Positions 17,889-27,743 of a stretch of 64,000 nt of DNA are shown in pieces; the first letter of the stretch is position 1, and every line of letters begins with the position of its first letter. Made by a program: the position numbers and the translations under genes. The stretch comes from an uncultured Ignavibacteria bacterium (GTDB lineage: Bacteria; Bacteroidota; Ignavibacteria; Kapaibacteriales; UBA2268). The DNA is taken from assembly GCA_903862655.1 (NCBI GenBank), contig CAIOZA010000015.1:53516-117515 (forward strand), read 5' to 3'. Below the pieces are notes generated by a model. That model made no database searches and had not been told where the DNA came from. It saw only the letters and a program-made list of their open reading frames with translations.

Positions 17889-18662
17889 CTATAATTCACT
17901 TAATAATCTGACAATATCCAATTTCAAAACAATTGAATTATCAATATTTATAACTTCTTTTACATTTCCGCCAAATCTGTCATTTTCGAGCTTTGCATAA
18001 CTTTCTTGGGAGATATTCGCGATTTTGTCAATTTTATCAGCGTTAAACGATTGGAGTACACCATTAGTATTGATTATAACGGCGAATTCCTGATAACTGG
18101 TTTGAACGATATTATAAAGCTCTGAAAAAAGTTTTCTTATTGCAACAAGTTCCTTGTCCCTTCCATCAATACAAAGATCCAACGCCTCAGTAAATTTATT
18201 CTGATGCTCAAGCTCTTTAACATGAATACCCATGGCGTGAATACTGTTATGTGGTTTCTCAAAGTTAGAGAGAAAGTTGGAAAGAACAATGTTATTTGTT
18301 TTAAATGCATAGAACCATTTGCCGAATTTGCACATTCTGGGATCGGTTGTAAGTTTAAATTCGGTGCGGTCGTTAACAGACGCGATGAGTGAATCAACCC
18401 AATTGACATGATCCTGTTCACGTTCTTTGAGCATATCTATCATTTCCTTCGCTTCATCCTCGAGTGATTTGAATCCAAGCATCCGTCTAAGATCAATAAG
18501 AGGAATAATTCTGTCTCTGAGGTTCATAACTCCGCGTACATTTTTTGATGCATTCGGGATTTTCATGTACTTAGGCATTCTAACAATTTCTAAAACATAG
18601 TCAAGATCAATAGCAAACTTGTTGGTTGAGGATTCAAAAATAAGAACTTGTGACTCTAACAT
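17889..18662 (-). CDS. CheW-like protein with an inserted CZB zinc-binding domain
   Basis: Residues 1-65 are the first half of a CheW domain (QVLIFESSTNKFAIDLDYVLEIVRM, GVMNLRDRIIPLIDLRRMLG). Residues 75-175 are a helical insert with the chemoreceptor zinc-binding pattern: His85 in DHVNWVD, Cys111 in CKFGKW, and His138 and His142 in PHNSIH. Residues 187-257 then look like the second CheW half (EFAVIINTNGVLQSF ... VINIDNSIVLKLDIVRLL). CheW couples receptors to CheA. A CZB insert suggests that zinc or hypochlorite sensing is built into the coupling protein. No other chemotaxis gene is nearby. Confidence 0.8.
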   Translation of the reverse strand: MLESQVLIFESSTNKFAIDLDYVLEIVRMPKYMKIPNASKNVRGVMNLRDRIIPLIDLRRMLGFKSLEDEAKEMIDMLKEREQDHVNWVDSLIASVNDRTEFKLTTDPRMCKFGKWFYAFKTNNIVLSNFLSNFEKPHNSIHAMGIHVKELEHQNKFTEALDLCIDGRDKELVAIRKLFSELYNIVQTSYQEFAVIINTNGVLQSFNADKIDKIANISQESYAKLENDRFGGNVKEVINIDNSIVLKLDIVRLLSEL

Positions 18663-18935
18663 AAAAATTACCTTTTTAAAAAAGAATAAAGTATATAATA
18701 ACAGAAATTTATTGAGATATTTCTATTTAAGTATTCTTAATATTATCAATTTAGGATAATTTAATGAAAATAAAAAGAGGGATTTGGATAAAATTTAGGG
18801 AAATTATTTATGTGATAATCAAAAAAAAAAAGAAAACACAAATAAGGTTCGAAATAGATAAAATCTATTTTCATTTCTCTCTTCCACGAGGAATGGTCGA
18901 GGTAGAAGACAAATAGTTATCCAAAATATAGATAA

Positions 18936-21890
18936 CTACTTCCTCACAAACACAGGATAAATCTCTCTGTGTGTGTTTGATATCTCCAGACTTATGAAGT
19001 ACATACCGTTTGCGGCAAGTGTGCCGTCAGTCAGTGTTCCATCCCATTTGTCGCAGTAAACAGTGTTAGCGTTACGAGATTCTCCGTCTATGAGAAAGCG
19101 GACAAGTCTGTTGCTCTCATCGAGTATCTTTATATTTACTTTCGTCTGATCGGGAATTGAATAGATTATCTCCAGCACATCACGCGTCGGATTGAGCGGA
19201 TTGGGTGCTACGATGCTGATATATTGTGCTTTATACCCTGCTACAACGGTATCCATCCTCATACACGATCCGACTGCACAGAATCGGAACAAAACCGAAT
19301 CCGGCTGATTTGTCGGAACTCTCCAGATGAATTCCTGATCTATAGCACGGGCGTAACCTACTGAAGTATAAGTCAAACCACCGTCAAAAGAAGCCAACGC
19401 CTCTATTGTATCGCAGGGGAAGAGGAAATTACCATATCTCCATTTGAACACCTTTGTCGGGCATGCTGTTGTGTTCGTATCCCAAGTTACAGGGAACGTT
19501 GCAGGTAGTATCATTACAGTATGTGATGAAGATGTGTCACTTTTTAAAGCAGTAGAAACAATATATCTTATGTCTATTGTAACATTTGTGTCTGCCATTG
19601 AACAGAAGTATCCATCGATGCAGGGTGCAATTGCCTGAAGCCAGAAGCTGTCCTGAGTAATCTTTTGTTTAGTAAGAAAATCTATCCACGATGTATTGAC
19701 TCTAAACTGGAAATGAACACTGTCATAACATGAGCTTTTACATTTGAGGAAGAAACTTTCTCCGGCGCGATAGCTCTGATTCCAGAAAGTATCGACAGCA
19801 AAAGATTTGCCATTGAATGTGAAGTCAGATGATGTATCTGACGCAATTTTGGAGCCTATCCCCCAGATAACGAAAACCCCGGTCTTTCCTATGAAATTAC
19901 TATCAACAATAATGCTGACCTGATCTGTATCTTTAAGTGCAGGGATTATAGTTCTGAGAACCATCGAAGAATCATTTACAAGATTTCCAGCGATTTTTGG
20001 GACAAATTTTACTTCTATTCCTTTGGGGAATTTTTGCTTTGCATACCATTTAATGTCTATTTTCTCACCTTCGCAAAAAGTTGCTGGGGGTGATTTGGGT
20101 GTAAGTATTTTCAATAACCCCGGTTGCTGCGATCCTATAAGGTAAGTTCCCTTGTTGGTTGTGGCAACCAGATCGTTCTTTCCATCTCCGTCAACATCAG
20201 CAACTTCTGCTGAAAATATGGTTTCATTTGGGAAAGTTACTGCAAAAACTGTATCGAATACCTTACCCGAACGGAAAGTATTATCGCTGTAGTTCTTCAT
20301 TCGTAAAACAGTTAAGTTTGCACCGTCAACCAGAACTACTTCATCTTTGCCGTCTATTGCCCCATCGAGATCATTCACTGCTGCTATCCAACCGTTTATC
20401 TGCTGAGTAGCTATTGTATCGAACTGCATGAGAAATGAATTTGGTGGCGATACCTTTGGTATTTTGGAAAGCGAAGGACGGTAGCGGAGTATCATAAGTC
20501 TGCTCTCGGCTACAGCCAGATTTTTTGTTGTTTGAGTTACGATGATTTCCTGTCCCTTATTGTTGGGATAATAAGGAAGCCATTCATTAGATGTTGATCC
20601 ATCAAGATCACCAACAGCAATCGACCAGCCATGATTCTTCTTGCCGGTAAATGGTTTTAAATCATCACTTCCTAAAGAAGTTATAGGAGCATCACTAGGA
20701 TCGAATAGATGAATTTTGGCTATACCATCGGAACCATCGAAACCTGTATATTCTTCGGAAACTATCTTGCATAAAATGGAATTTCCGGGCAGATCCATAT
20801 ATTCAGCGAAATACTGCTTGATTACAGGCTTTGTTGATGTTGTATCAATAAGAGAACTGAAGTCAAAATTACCTAATACTGCTATGTTAGGTTGTGTAAT
20901 GTTATAACTGAGCAGATAAGGATTATTTGTCTTGGTCTTCTGTCCTAATTTGTTTGTTATTTCAAAATTAAAAGCATTGCTTGTATCTATATCGCAAAAA
21001 GCAGGCAGAAGCATTGTCATATTGTTGGTTCCAAACTCTCTGTAAAGAGATGGTGGAGATAAACTCACAATCGGACCAAGAAGCACGCGGTTGTTTGTGT
21101 CGTCGCCAATGTCATTAACCGGAAAAGCCGGCAGTGAATCTGCTGTGTTAAAAAGAGCTATACCGCGGAAAAATTGATTTTTATTGGCTAAAGAAGTATC
21201 AATAACTGGTTTGGTCATGTTAACAAGTGCATAAATCAGCTGGTCTGCTCCGGAGCTTTTACCGAAAATCGGAGTTATTGAAGCAAAAGTATTTTTGGGA
21301 TAGTTGCGAATGTCAAGAGCAAGGCGACGCAGAATCTTCACTGTATCGGGAGCCAGATCGTAGCGTCCGATGAAAGCAAAAGTCAGAGAGTCAAACAGAC
21401 TCTGATGTTCGATAGATTCGAGACCTATGTCGAGTATATCGTCAGAAACTGTACCCGGAAGAACATCATTTGGACTATAGAGCATTGAAACATTCTTGAT
21501 AAGCGGCATCGGATAATTATTAGTTTTGTGTGTCTTGCCTGTAGCATCGACAATAAGAATCTTACCTCCAACTGCCGCAATAATCTCATTAGGTGAAAAA
21601 GTGAAGGCAGGATCCACCTTTGGATTATTAATGATATTACCAATTAAAGGCTGCACATCACCATAAACAGAACTGTTGAACCATTTAACCTCAAACTTGC
21701 TGAGAGTCTGACTGCCGGATTTCGTCTTTTGAATACGGGTAGCTTCAGAATTACCGTTTGGAAGCATCCAGTTTGAAGGACTCGCTAAGAAAGTCTGGGA
21801 CTTGATCAACAAAGACGACAAAAGGAAACAACTCAGAACAAGTACTGCTTTGTTCAATAATTCAAATGGTTTAACGGCAATAATCATAAT
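18936..21890 (-). CDS. large secreted protein with FlgD-type C-terminal domain
   Basis: The protein is about 984 aa. A hydrophobic leader (LVLSCFLLSSLLIKSQT) is followed by FG-GAP/VCBS-like segments (SVAEVADVDGDGKNDLVATT, AVNDLDGAIDGKDEVVLV, AVGDLDGSTSNEWLPYY), consistent with an integrin-like propeller. Ig-like regions follow. The last 90 residues (PNPLNPTRDVLEIIYSIPDQTKVNIK ... DGTLAANGMYFISLE) are the FlgD Ig-like tail that serves as a T9SS type B-like or anchoring signal in this lineage. I prefer the ATG at 21890 over the TTG at 21899. Its role, adhesin or metalloprotein, is unknown. No palindrome interrupts this tail. Confidence 0.78.
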   Translation of the reverse strand: MMIIAVKPFELLNKAVLVLSCFLLSSLLIKSQTFLASPSNWMLPNGNSEATRIQKTKSGSQTLSKFEVKWFNSSVYGDVQPLIGNIINNPKVDPAFTFSPNEIIAAVGGKILIVDATGKTHKTNNYPMPLIKNVSMLYSPNDVLPGTVSDDILDIGLESIEHQSLFDSLTFAFIGRYDLAPDTVKILRRLALDIRNYPKNTFASITPIFGKSSGADQLIYALVNMTKPVIDTSLANKNQFFRGIALFNTADSLPAFPVNDIGDDTNNRVLLGPIVSLSPPSLYREFGTNNMTMLLPAFCDIDTSNAFNFEITNKLGQKTKTNNPYLLSYNITQPNIAVLGNFDFSSLIDTTSTKPVIKQYFAEYMDLPGNSILCKIVSEEYTGFDGSDGIAKIHLFDPSDAPITSLGSDDLKPFTGKKNHGWSIAVGDLDGSTSNEWLPYYPNNKGQEIIVTQTTKNLAVAESRLMILRYRPSLSKIPKVSPPNSFLMQFDTIATQQINGWIAAVNDLDGAIDGKDEVVLVDGANLTVLRMKNYSDNTFRSGKVFDTVFAVTFPNETIFSAEVADVDGDGKNDLVATTNKGTYLIGSQQPGLLKILTPKSPPATFCEGEKIDIKWYAKQKFPKGIEVKFVPKIAGNLVNDSSMVLRTIIPALKDTDQVSIIVDSNFIGKTGVFVIWGIGSKIASDTSSDFTFNGKSFAVDTFWNQSYRAGESFFLKCKSSCYDSVHFQFRVNTSWIDFLTKQKITQDSFWLQAIAPCIDGYFCSMADTNVTIDIRYIVSTALKSDTSSSHTVMILPATFPVTWDTNTTACPTKVFKWRYGNFLFPCDTIEALASFDGGLTYTSVGYARAIDQEFIWRVPTNQPDSVLFRFCAVGSCMRMDTVVAGYKAQYISIVAPNPLNPTRDVLEIIYSIPDQTKVNIKILDESNRLVRFLIDGESRNANTVYCDKWDGTLTDGTLAANGMYFISLEISNTHREIYPVFVRK

Positions 21891-22051
21891 ATCCAACACA
21901 CATTATTATATAGAATACAGACTTATACTAAGCAATGATTATACCAAAAATGCTGAAAGAAACATCTGGTTAATATTCTTCCAATATTTTTAACAAATTG
22001 ACGTGTATAAACCGACTCTAATTTTTCATCAGCAATTGCTTTCTCGTTTCT

Positions 22052-22954
22052 ATGAAAAAATACTTCCTAATATCATTATCTGCAGCATTTCTTGTAGTTC
22101 TACTTGTTGCCTGCAATAATTCCAATCAACAAAAGGATAAAGCATATTTTGTTACTTCGAATCTACCTCTAGCTTATATTATAAGAGAAATAACAGGAGA
22201 TTCGGCTTCAGTTGTTTCTATTATGTCACCAGGTGAATCAGAGCATACTTTTTCTCCATCACCAAATGATATAAAAACATTATCCAATGCTAAAGGTGTT
22301 TTCTATGTCTCGGAGCATCTCGATGGCTGGACAGTAAATTTGGATAGAAAAGATAAATATTCATTGCTCGATATTCTCCCAAAAGAAATTCTGCTCAATT
22401 ATAGCCATTTCCATTCGGAAGAATCAAATCATTCAAATAAAGAAGAATCTGTGGATCCTCATTTTTGGCTTGATCCAATCGCCGTTAAAGCTATAGTTCC
22501 TCAATTAGCAACCATTTTATCCAGACTTAACAAGGTAGATTCAGCAAAATATCTGCAAAATGCTGAATTACTCATACAAAAACTTAATTCTTTGAATTCA
22601 GAAATCCAATCAATGATTCAGCCATATAAAGGCAGGAGTGTTATGCTGTTCCATCCATCATTCCTGTACTTTCTGAAACAATATGAATTGAACTATGCCG
22701 GTGCTATCGAAGAATCACCAGGCAAGGAACCAACTGCACGATTCCTGAAAGAACTCATTGAGCGGATTGGGCAGTTAGGAATACTGACTTTATACATAGA
22801 ACCTCAACTACCTGATAAATCAATCAAACCTGTGCTTGAATCAGCCGGATTGAAATTTCTCACACTTGATCCTCTGGGAGGTTATCCCGGCAGAGACAAT
22901 TATTTCGATTTGATTCGTTTCAATGCACGTAACATTACAAAGGGATTTAACTGA
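22052..22954 (+). CDS. znuA: metal ABC transporter substrate-binding lipoprotein (ZnuA-like)
   Basis: The 300-aa protein has a lipoprotein signal ending LLVACNN. The cluster A-1 fold follows, with the metal-site pattern SPGESEHTFSPSP, a short His-containing loop (HFHSEESNHS), DPHFWLDP, the FHPSFLYF region and TLYIEPQLPDK. The histidine-containing loop favours zinc over manganese, but the choice is inference. It captures metal at the membrane for the ATPase and permease encoded by the next two overlapping genes. No clear Zur box was found upstream. Confidence 0.85.
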   Translation: MKKYFLISLSAAFLVVLLVACNNSNQQKDKAYFVTSNLPLAYIIREITGDSASVVSIMSPGESEHTFSPSPNDIKTLSNAKGVFYVSEHLDGWTVNLDRKDKYSLLDILPKEILLNYSHFHSEESNHSNKEESVDPHFWLDPIAVKAIVPQLATILSRLNKVDSAKYLQNAELLIQKLNSLNSEIQSMIQPYKGRSVMLFHPSFLYFLKQYELNYAGAIEESPGKEPTARFLKELIERIGQLGILTLYIEPQLPDKSIKPVLESAGLKFLTLDPLGGYPGRDNYFDLIRFNARNITKGFN

Positions 22955-23708
22955 TTTGTCCAATTCTGTAGAAATATCGTCTCTAACTGTTCAGTTCGGT
23001 TCTCACACGGCACTGATGGACATAAACCTGACCATCAAATCGGGTGAGTTTATTTCTGTGATCGGTCCTAACGGTGGCGGCAAATCAACGCTTGTCCGTT
23101 TGATACTTGGGCTTATACAGCCAAATATAGGAACAATCTACGTTTTTGGAAGCAAACCATCTGATCTTCCCTCTGATGCTTTCGGGTATGTGCCTCAAAT
23201 CAAGACAGCAGACAGAAGTTTCCCGGCATTGCCGATAGAACTCGTCGCATCTGGACTATCTGCCACCTGGCCAAGGAAAGTTAAAGGTGAATTGAAAGAA
23301 AAAGCACTCGATGCATTGAAAACTGTTGGTGCAGAGCATCTTGCCGATCGTCCTTTAAGCAGGCTTTCCGGTGGAGAATTACAGAGGATTTATCTTGCAC
23401 GGAGTATTGTCCGTAACCCCAAAATTCTGATATTGGATGAACCTGCAACGGGTTTCGATTCTACCGCAGAAATGGATCTCAATAAGACAATCGAAAATAT
23501 TCACAAAGTATCCGACACAACTATTATTATGGTTACCCATGATTGGGAATCCGCTTTTCACCATTCGGACAGGGTAGCTGTACTCAACAAGAATTTGATC
23601 TGCTGCGACACGCCTGACTCTGCATTTAGCGAGGATGCACTCAGAGTGGCTTTCGGTCATATCGGACATACTCATGAGATGCTTTTCGGGGCTAAGCACC
23701 ACCACTGA
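22923..23708 (+). CDS. znuC: metal ABC transporter ATP-binding protein
   Basis: This is a standard ABC ATPase with Walker A GPNGGGKST, Q loop VPQIKTADRSFP, signature LSGGELQR, Walker B ILILDEPATGFD and the H-loop VTHDW. It powers zinc or manganese import. The ATG at 22923 overlaps the substrate-binding gene by 32 nt. A TTG at 22956, just after that gene's stop and with an AGGGA upstream, would also give a normal N-terminus. Its stop overlaps the permease start by 1 nt, and the C-terminus ends in histidines (HTHEMLFGAKHHH). Confidence 0.9.
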   Translation: MHVTLQRDLTDLSNSVEISSLTVQFGSHTALMDINLTIKSGEFISVIGPNGGGKSTLVRLILGLIQPNIGTIYVFGSKPSDLPSDAFGYVPQIKTADRSFPALPIELVASGLSATWPRKVKGELKEKALDALKTVGAEHLADRPLSRLSGGELQRIYLARSIVRNPKILILDEPATGFDSTAEMDLNKTIENIHKVSDTTIIMVTHDWESAFHHSDRVAVLNKNLICCDTPDSAFSEDALRVAFGHIGHTHEMLFGAKHHH

Positions 23709-24520
23709 TGCAGGAAATAATCAACATATTGCAAATGCCATTTATACAGCGGGCTCTCATAGCAGGGATCGTTGTCGGTTTTCTCGGCAGTTTCTATGCA
23801 GCATTCGTCGTTCAGCGACGCATGAGCTTTCTAGGTGATGGTCTGGCACATTCGGCTTTCGGCGGAATTGCTCTTGGACTTCTGATTGGTACAGAGCCAA
23901 TGTGGATTGCGTTACCGGCAACTGTGATTGTGGCCCTTGCAATAACCTGGCTGAAAGAGAAAACCGAGCTGGGAAGCGACACTGCGATAGGTATTTTCTT
24001 TGCTGTGTCAATGGCTTTGGGTATCATTTTTCTGTCATTGAAGAAGAATTACTCAGTCGATGCATTCACATACCTGTTCGGTTCTATTCTGATGGTGCAA
24101 GCGGCTGATCTCTATGCTTCAATCATTCTTGCTGTTGTAACGATATTAATTTCAGCAAGGTACTGGCACAGATGGGCTTATGCAACATTTGACACAGAAC
24201 TGGCTAAGTCCGACAGGCACAATGTCCGATTCGATGACTACCTTCTCTCGGTGATGATAGCTTTAACTATTGTGTTTTCCATAAAGCTGGTGGGTATAGT
24301 TTTGATTGCTGCCTATCTGGTTATACCAGCTGCCGCATCAAGACTGATCAGCCGGACATTTTATTCGATGACGGTACTATCAATCATTTTTGGTATAACT
24401 GCTTCAGTCGCCGGATTATTTCTATCCGTAATTTTCGATCTGCCTAGTGGAGCTGTCATCATTCTGACTCAGGCATTCATATTCTTTCTTGCACTAATTT
24501 ACAGCAGGCTAAGGAAATAA
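23708..24520 (+). CDS. znuB: metal ABC transporter permease
   Basis: The 270-aa ABC-3 family membrane protein has about eight transmembrane helices. The conserved segment FLGDGLAHSAFGGIALG, typical of ZnuB/MntB permeases, is visible near residue 40. The region KLVGIVLIAAYLVIPAAAS is also typical. It forms the channel of the importer whose other subunits are encoded immediately upstream, with TGATG stop-start overlap. Confidence 0.92.
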   Translation: MQEIINILQMPFIQRALIAGIVVGFLGSFYAAFVVQRRMSFLGDGLAHSAFGGIALGLLIGTEPMWIALPATVIVALAITWLKEKTELGSDTAIGIFFAVSMALGIIFLSLKKNYSVDAFTYLFGSILMVQAADLYASIILAVVTILISARYWHRWAYATFDTELAKSDRHNVRFDDYLLSVMIALTIVFSIKLVGIVLIAAYLVIPAAASRLISRTFYSMTVLSIIFGITASVAGLFLSVIFDLPSGAVIILTQAFIFFLALIYSRLRK

Positions 24521-24675
24521 TTTTAAATATAGGGTTAGACATAAAAATCAATTTGCCATCATCCAGATCTGGGTGATGAGTCACGATACTTTTGTATGAT
24601 TCAGATGTCATCCGCTAGCCTAGAAGGGTGAATTTGCGTTAAGGTTATGAAGAGAGAAAGTGAATCGGTTATGAA

Positions 24676-25479
24676 ATGAAAATTAAAACAAAGATAATAA
24701 TTGCATTAATGTTGCTTTTCCCTGTTCTTTCAGGGAATTCACTCAAAGCTCAATCGCCTTACGAGGCAGACTGGCTTAAGGAATTGGTGATCACTAGCGT
24801 GGGGTTAGGCTCTGCTGTGCTGACATCTTCTTTAGATTCTCAATTGAAGCCGCTGACTGTCGAGGAGATCAATTCTCTGGACAGGAACTCTATAAACAGT
24901 TTCGATCGCTGGGCTACGAGCAATTATTCGATGAATATCTCCCATACCAGCGATATTCTTGCTGTAACGCTGGGACTTAGTCCTCTCGCTTTGCTTGCAG
25001 GTAAAGAAATTCAAAACGACTTCTTTATTGTTGGCGGAATGTACTTCGAAACGCTTCTCTTTTCGGTATTTACCCCAACCTATCCAAAGGATCTGGTCAA
25101 AAGGATTCGTCCATTTGTTTATAATCCATCAGCTCCATTGGATAAAAAATTCGATGTTGACAGCCGCAGATCGTTCTTCTCAGGTCACACATGCGTTACA
25201 TTCTCATCGGCTGTGTTTCTTGCAACTGTTTATGGAGACTATTATCCCGATTCTCAATACAAGAACTACGTTTGGGGTGGCGCACTGATTGTTGCAAGTG
25301 CAGTTGACTTCCTCAGAATTGAAGCAGGTGCACACTTCCCGACAGATGTGATAGCAGGAGCTATCGTTGGTTCAGCAATAGGATGGGCAATACCGGCACT
25401 CCACAGAACAGGATCAGGTAAATCCTCAACATCGCTGAATGTATATCCCGGTGGCATGAGCTTCGTCTATAAATTCTGA
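24676..25479 (+). CDS. PAP2-superfamily phosphatase
   Basis: The 267-aa protein has a signal peptide (LLFPVLSGNSLKAQ) and several hydrophobic segments. The three PAP2 motifs are present: KRIRPF, SFFSGHT and RIEAGAHFPTD, with both catalytic histidines. Such enzymes dephosphorylate lipid phosphates, such as undecaprenyl pyrophosphate or phosphatidic acid, at the periplasmic side. The SRRSFFSGHTC form is common in Bacteroidota proteins of this type. The stop faces that of yraN 6 nt away. Substrate unknown. Confidence 0.88.
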   Translation: MKIKTKIIIALMLLFPVLSGNSLKAQSPYEADWLKELVITSVGLGSAVLTSSLDSQLKPLTVEEINSLDRNSINSFDRWATSNYSMNISHTSDILAVTLGLSPLALLAGKEIQNDFFIVGGMYFETLLFSVFTPTYPKDLVKRIRPFVYNPSAPLDKKFDVDSRRSFFSGHTCVTFSSAVFLATVYGDYYPDSQYKNYVWGGALIVASAVDFLRIEAGAHFPTDVIAGAIVGSAIGWAIPALHRTGSGKSSTSLNVYPGGMSFVYKF

Positions 25480-25485
25480 AACTGA

Positions 25486-25863
25486 TTACCAGATAGCCTG
25501 TTCGATATGATTCAGTTTCGGAGGTACTGATCTATCGCGCACGTCAATCGTAATCACATCGAATCTGATTTCCTTATTCGTAATTTTATTGATATAGAGA
25601 TAACCTTGTGCCGTTTTCCTCATACTTTGCACTTTACGGGGAGTAATTGCAAAAAGAGGATCACCGAATTTATCGGAAGTTCTGTACTTCACCTCGACGA
25701 ATATCAGCTTAGAGTTTTTTTCGGCAATAATATCGACCTCTCCAACTCTGCCGAAAGTGAAATTACGCTTAACGATTGAGTAACCATTTTCTTCGAGATA
25801 CTTACCGGCGAGATCCTCACCGATATATCCCTTTTCTCTGGTTGTTTGTTGATTCGTTTCCAT
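25486..25863 (-). CDS. yraN: UPF0102 family protein YraN
   Basis: Starting at the ATG at 25863 gives METNQQTTREKGYIGEDLAGKYL, a normal YraN N-terminus. The longer frame to 25914 adds an unlikely leader. The 125-aa protein keeps the predicted Holliday-junction-resolvase-like fold: GEDLAGKYLEENGYSIVKRNF, GEVDIIAEKNSKLIFVEVKYR with the D-x..E-V-K nuclease motif, and a C-terminal helix. The biochemical role is not settled. The polyene-like operon ends about 200 nt upstream on the same strand. Confidence 0.9.
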   Translation of the reverse strand: METNQQTTREKGYIGEDLAGKYLEENGYSIVKRNFTFGRVGEVDIIAEKNSKLIFVEVKYRTSDKFGDPLFAITPRKVQSMRKTAQGYLYINKITNKEIRFDVITIDVRDRSVPPKLNHIEQAIW

Positions 25864-26066
25864 AACATTTACCGGAATATATGGAAGAAATATCGATCCT
25901 TTACGAAAAAACAAAAATATATAAAATCAAATAATTATTCAAATTAATTCAAAACGAAAAGTACGTTATAAATAGCGAGAATAAAAGATGGTCTATTCCA
26001 TTTGCTGGAATGAAATTCTCTTAAACAGCTTGATCAATAGTTTATTAATCATAAACTTTTTTTTTG

Positions 26067-27743
26067 TTACTTTGATAATAACTTAATAATTGATTTTTTC
26101 TCTGAAATACTTGGTAATTCCTTAGTCAATGACATATTATAATATTTCTTTGCTGATTCCAAGTTTCCCACCTCTTTGTAGTAATCGCCTGCAATTTTGT
26201 AAGTCAGATAAAATTCAGGATTTTTAGCGATGAAATTTTTTATTGTCTCATCGGAAATAGATTTGGAGTCCGATTTAATACAATTTTCAATCAATGTTTT
26301 CTGTGTTTTATAGAGATTATAATCCTGAAATTTCTTTGAATATAATAGGGTATCTGCAGGAATCAACATTGCTCGTTCATCTATTTCATCGTTGATTGAT
26401 AAACCGGGATACTCATTGAAAACCTTGTCCAAATCATAGCAAACGAATGCCCCTAGCTGATAGGAGACTGTTGATACCCACACTAATCTTTGTTCAGGCT
26501 TGAAAATAACTGCATGATGAGCAATCAGTTGATTAACTGCTTTCTCATTGCCTAAGCCAATATCCGAGTTATTCATACCATACGGATTTCTCAGAACAGA
26601 AGCCATCGCCAGATAATCTGCTGATTTAACAGTGTTAAGCAACTCCTTTGTTCTGGCATATCTGTATGTCGAGGTTTCTTCGAGAATATTCTCAACATTC
26701 AGCCTCTCTGCGATTAGTTCATCACTCTGGAAGTGGTTAGTGCATATAATCTCATCAGTTGTTCCGGAATAGATTGCTGTAATCTTATCGGTTTTTTCAA
26801 TCACAACTGCCTTCTTATTCGCCGCAGAGCCGATAAGGAATGATTCCGACACAAACATTTTTGCATTTTTTACAATCTCGAAAGCTTCTTTGATATTCTT
26901 CGCATACTGTAGAATAGTTCTTGCAACAAGTGATACTGGTGTTTTGCCTGACATTGTCAGATCAGATTTATCGGAATTAATCGTAACAGTCAGTCCCATG
27001 TCATTCATTCCGGAAACGGCACCCATCATTCCTCCCCAGGTTACCATCATGAATTTATGTCCTTTAGATGGGTTGATGAAGCATACAATTTTGTCTTTCG
27101 CAAAATCATCGCCAAAGTAGAAATCGAAATTCCTTCCTAGCAAAAGAGAGCTGTCTGAAGTTCTGCTACCCCATAATCCGAAGGATGTACAGCCAACCAA
27201 GTGCATGTTCTGCAGAGAATGACCAATATCGTGCGCACCGTGATAGTTCAGGATTCGTTCATAGGGAGTGCCGATAAAATTATACTTAGGATTACCCGAT
27301 AAGGAAACGCCATAAATCTCTTCAAGATATTCCTTAGGAATATAACTCTCAAGATTTCGGTTGAAGAAAATGACAAAATATTTGAGAATTGAAAGATAAG
27401 TTTCAGAAGGAATCCATTTTTTGATTTCTGTAATAAAAACCTCCTCCTGATTCTGCACCAGTTCTTTCGATAGCTTGCCTATTGCAAGTCCTCGTTCGAA
27501 CGGATCTCCTTCAGCATACATTTCCCAGAGACCGAATTCGTTTTTCCGAATCCAGTTATTACTAATTTTATAGAAATTATCTCCAAGTTTCATTCTTTGA
27601 TTGCTGATATTTGTAGTATCAACAGTGGGTGCGTTAATGCTCAGTACATTTACAAAAATGAATAGTCCAACAACTACAATCGCAATAAAAGACACGAAAG
27701 AGATTAGCAGCCATTTAAATATCTTTTTCAATGATTTAGGCAT
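26067..27743 (-). CDS. C45-family autoproteolytic acyltransferase/hydrolase
   Basis: The 558-aa protein has one N-terminal membrane segment (residues 10-35) and an Ntn-hydrolase domain. The likely nucleophile is Cys185 in LVGCTSFGLWG, exposed by self-cleavage in this family (relatives: acyl-CoA:6-aminopenicillanate acyltransferase, carcinine hydrolase). LLGRNFDF and GMNDMGLTVTINS follow, both typical. The tail is helical and TPR-like (FYLTYKIAGDYYKEVGNLES). Such genes are known passengers of flexirubin-type clusters. It probably forms or hydrolyses an amide or ester of the product. It is the last gene of the operon and overlaps the oxidoreductase gene by 8 nt. Confidence 0.82.
   Translation of the reverse strand: MPKSLKKIFKWLLISFVSFIAIVVVGLFIFVNVLSINAPTVDTTNISNQRMKLGDNFYKISNNWIRKNEFGLWEMYAEGDPFERGLAIGKLSKELVQNQEEVFITEIKKWIPSETYLSILKYFVIFFNRNLESYIPKEYLEEIYGVSLSGNPKYNFIGTPYERILNYHGAHDIGHSLQNMHLVGCTSFGLWGSRTSDSSLLLGRNFDFYFGDDFAKDKIVCFINPSKGHKFMMVTWGGMMGAVSGMNDMGLTVTINSDKSDLTMSGKTPVSLVARTILQYAKNIKEAFEIVKNAKMFVSESFLIGSAANKKAVVIEKTDKITAIYSGTTDEIICTNHFQSDELIAERLNVENILEETSTYRYARTKELLNTVKSADYLAMASVLRNPYGMNNSDIGLGNEKAVNQLIAHHAVIFKPEQRLVWVSTVSYQLGAFVCYDLDKVFNEYPGLSINDEIDERAMLIPADTLLYSKKFQDYNLYKTQKTLIENCIKSDSKSISDETIKNFIAKNPEFYLTYKIAGDYYKEVGNLESAKKYYNMSLTKELPSISEKKSIIKLLSK

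Noticed and set aside
24556..24580. Hairpin CATCATCCAGATCTGGGTGATG between znuB and the PAP2 gene
   Set aside because: Imperfect, no T run and no second copy; left as a chance palindrome.
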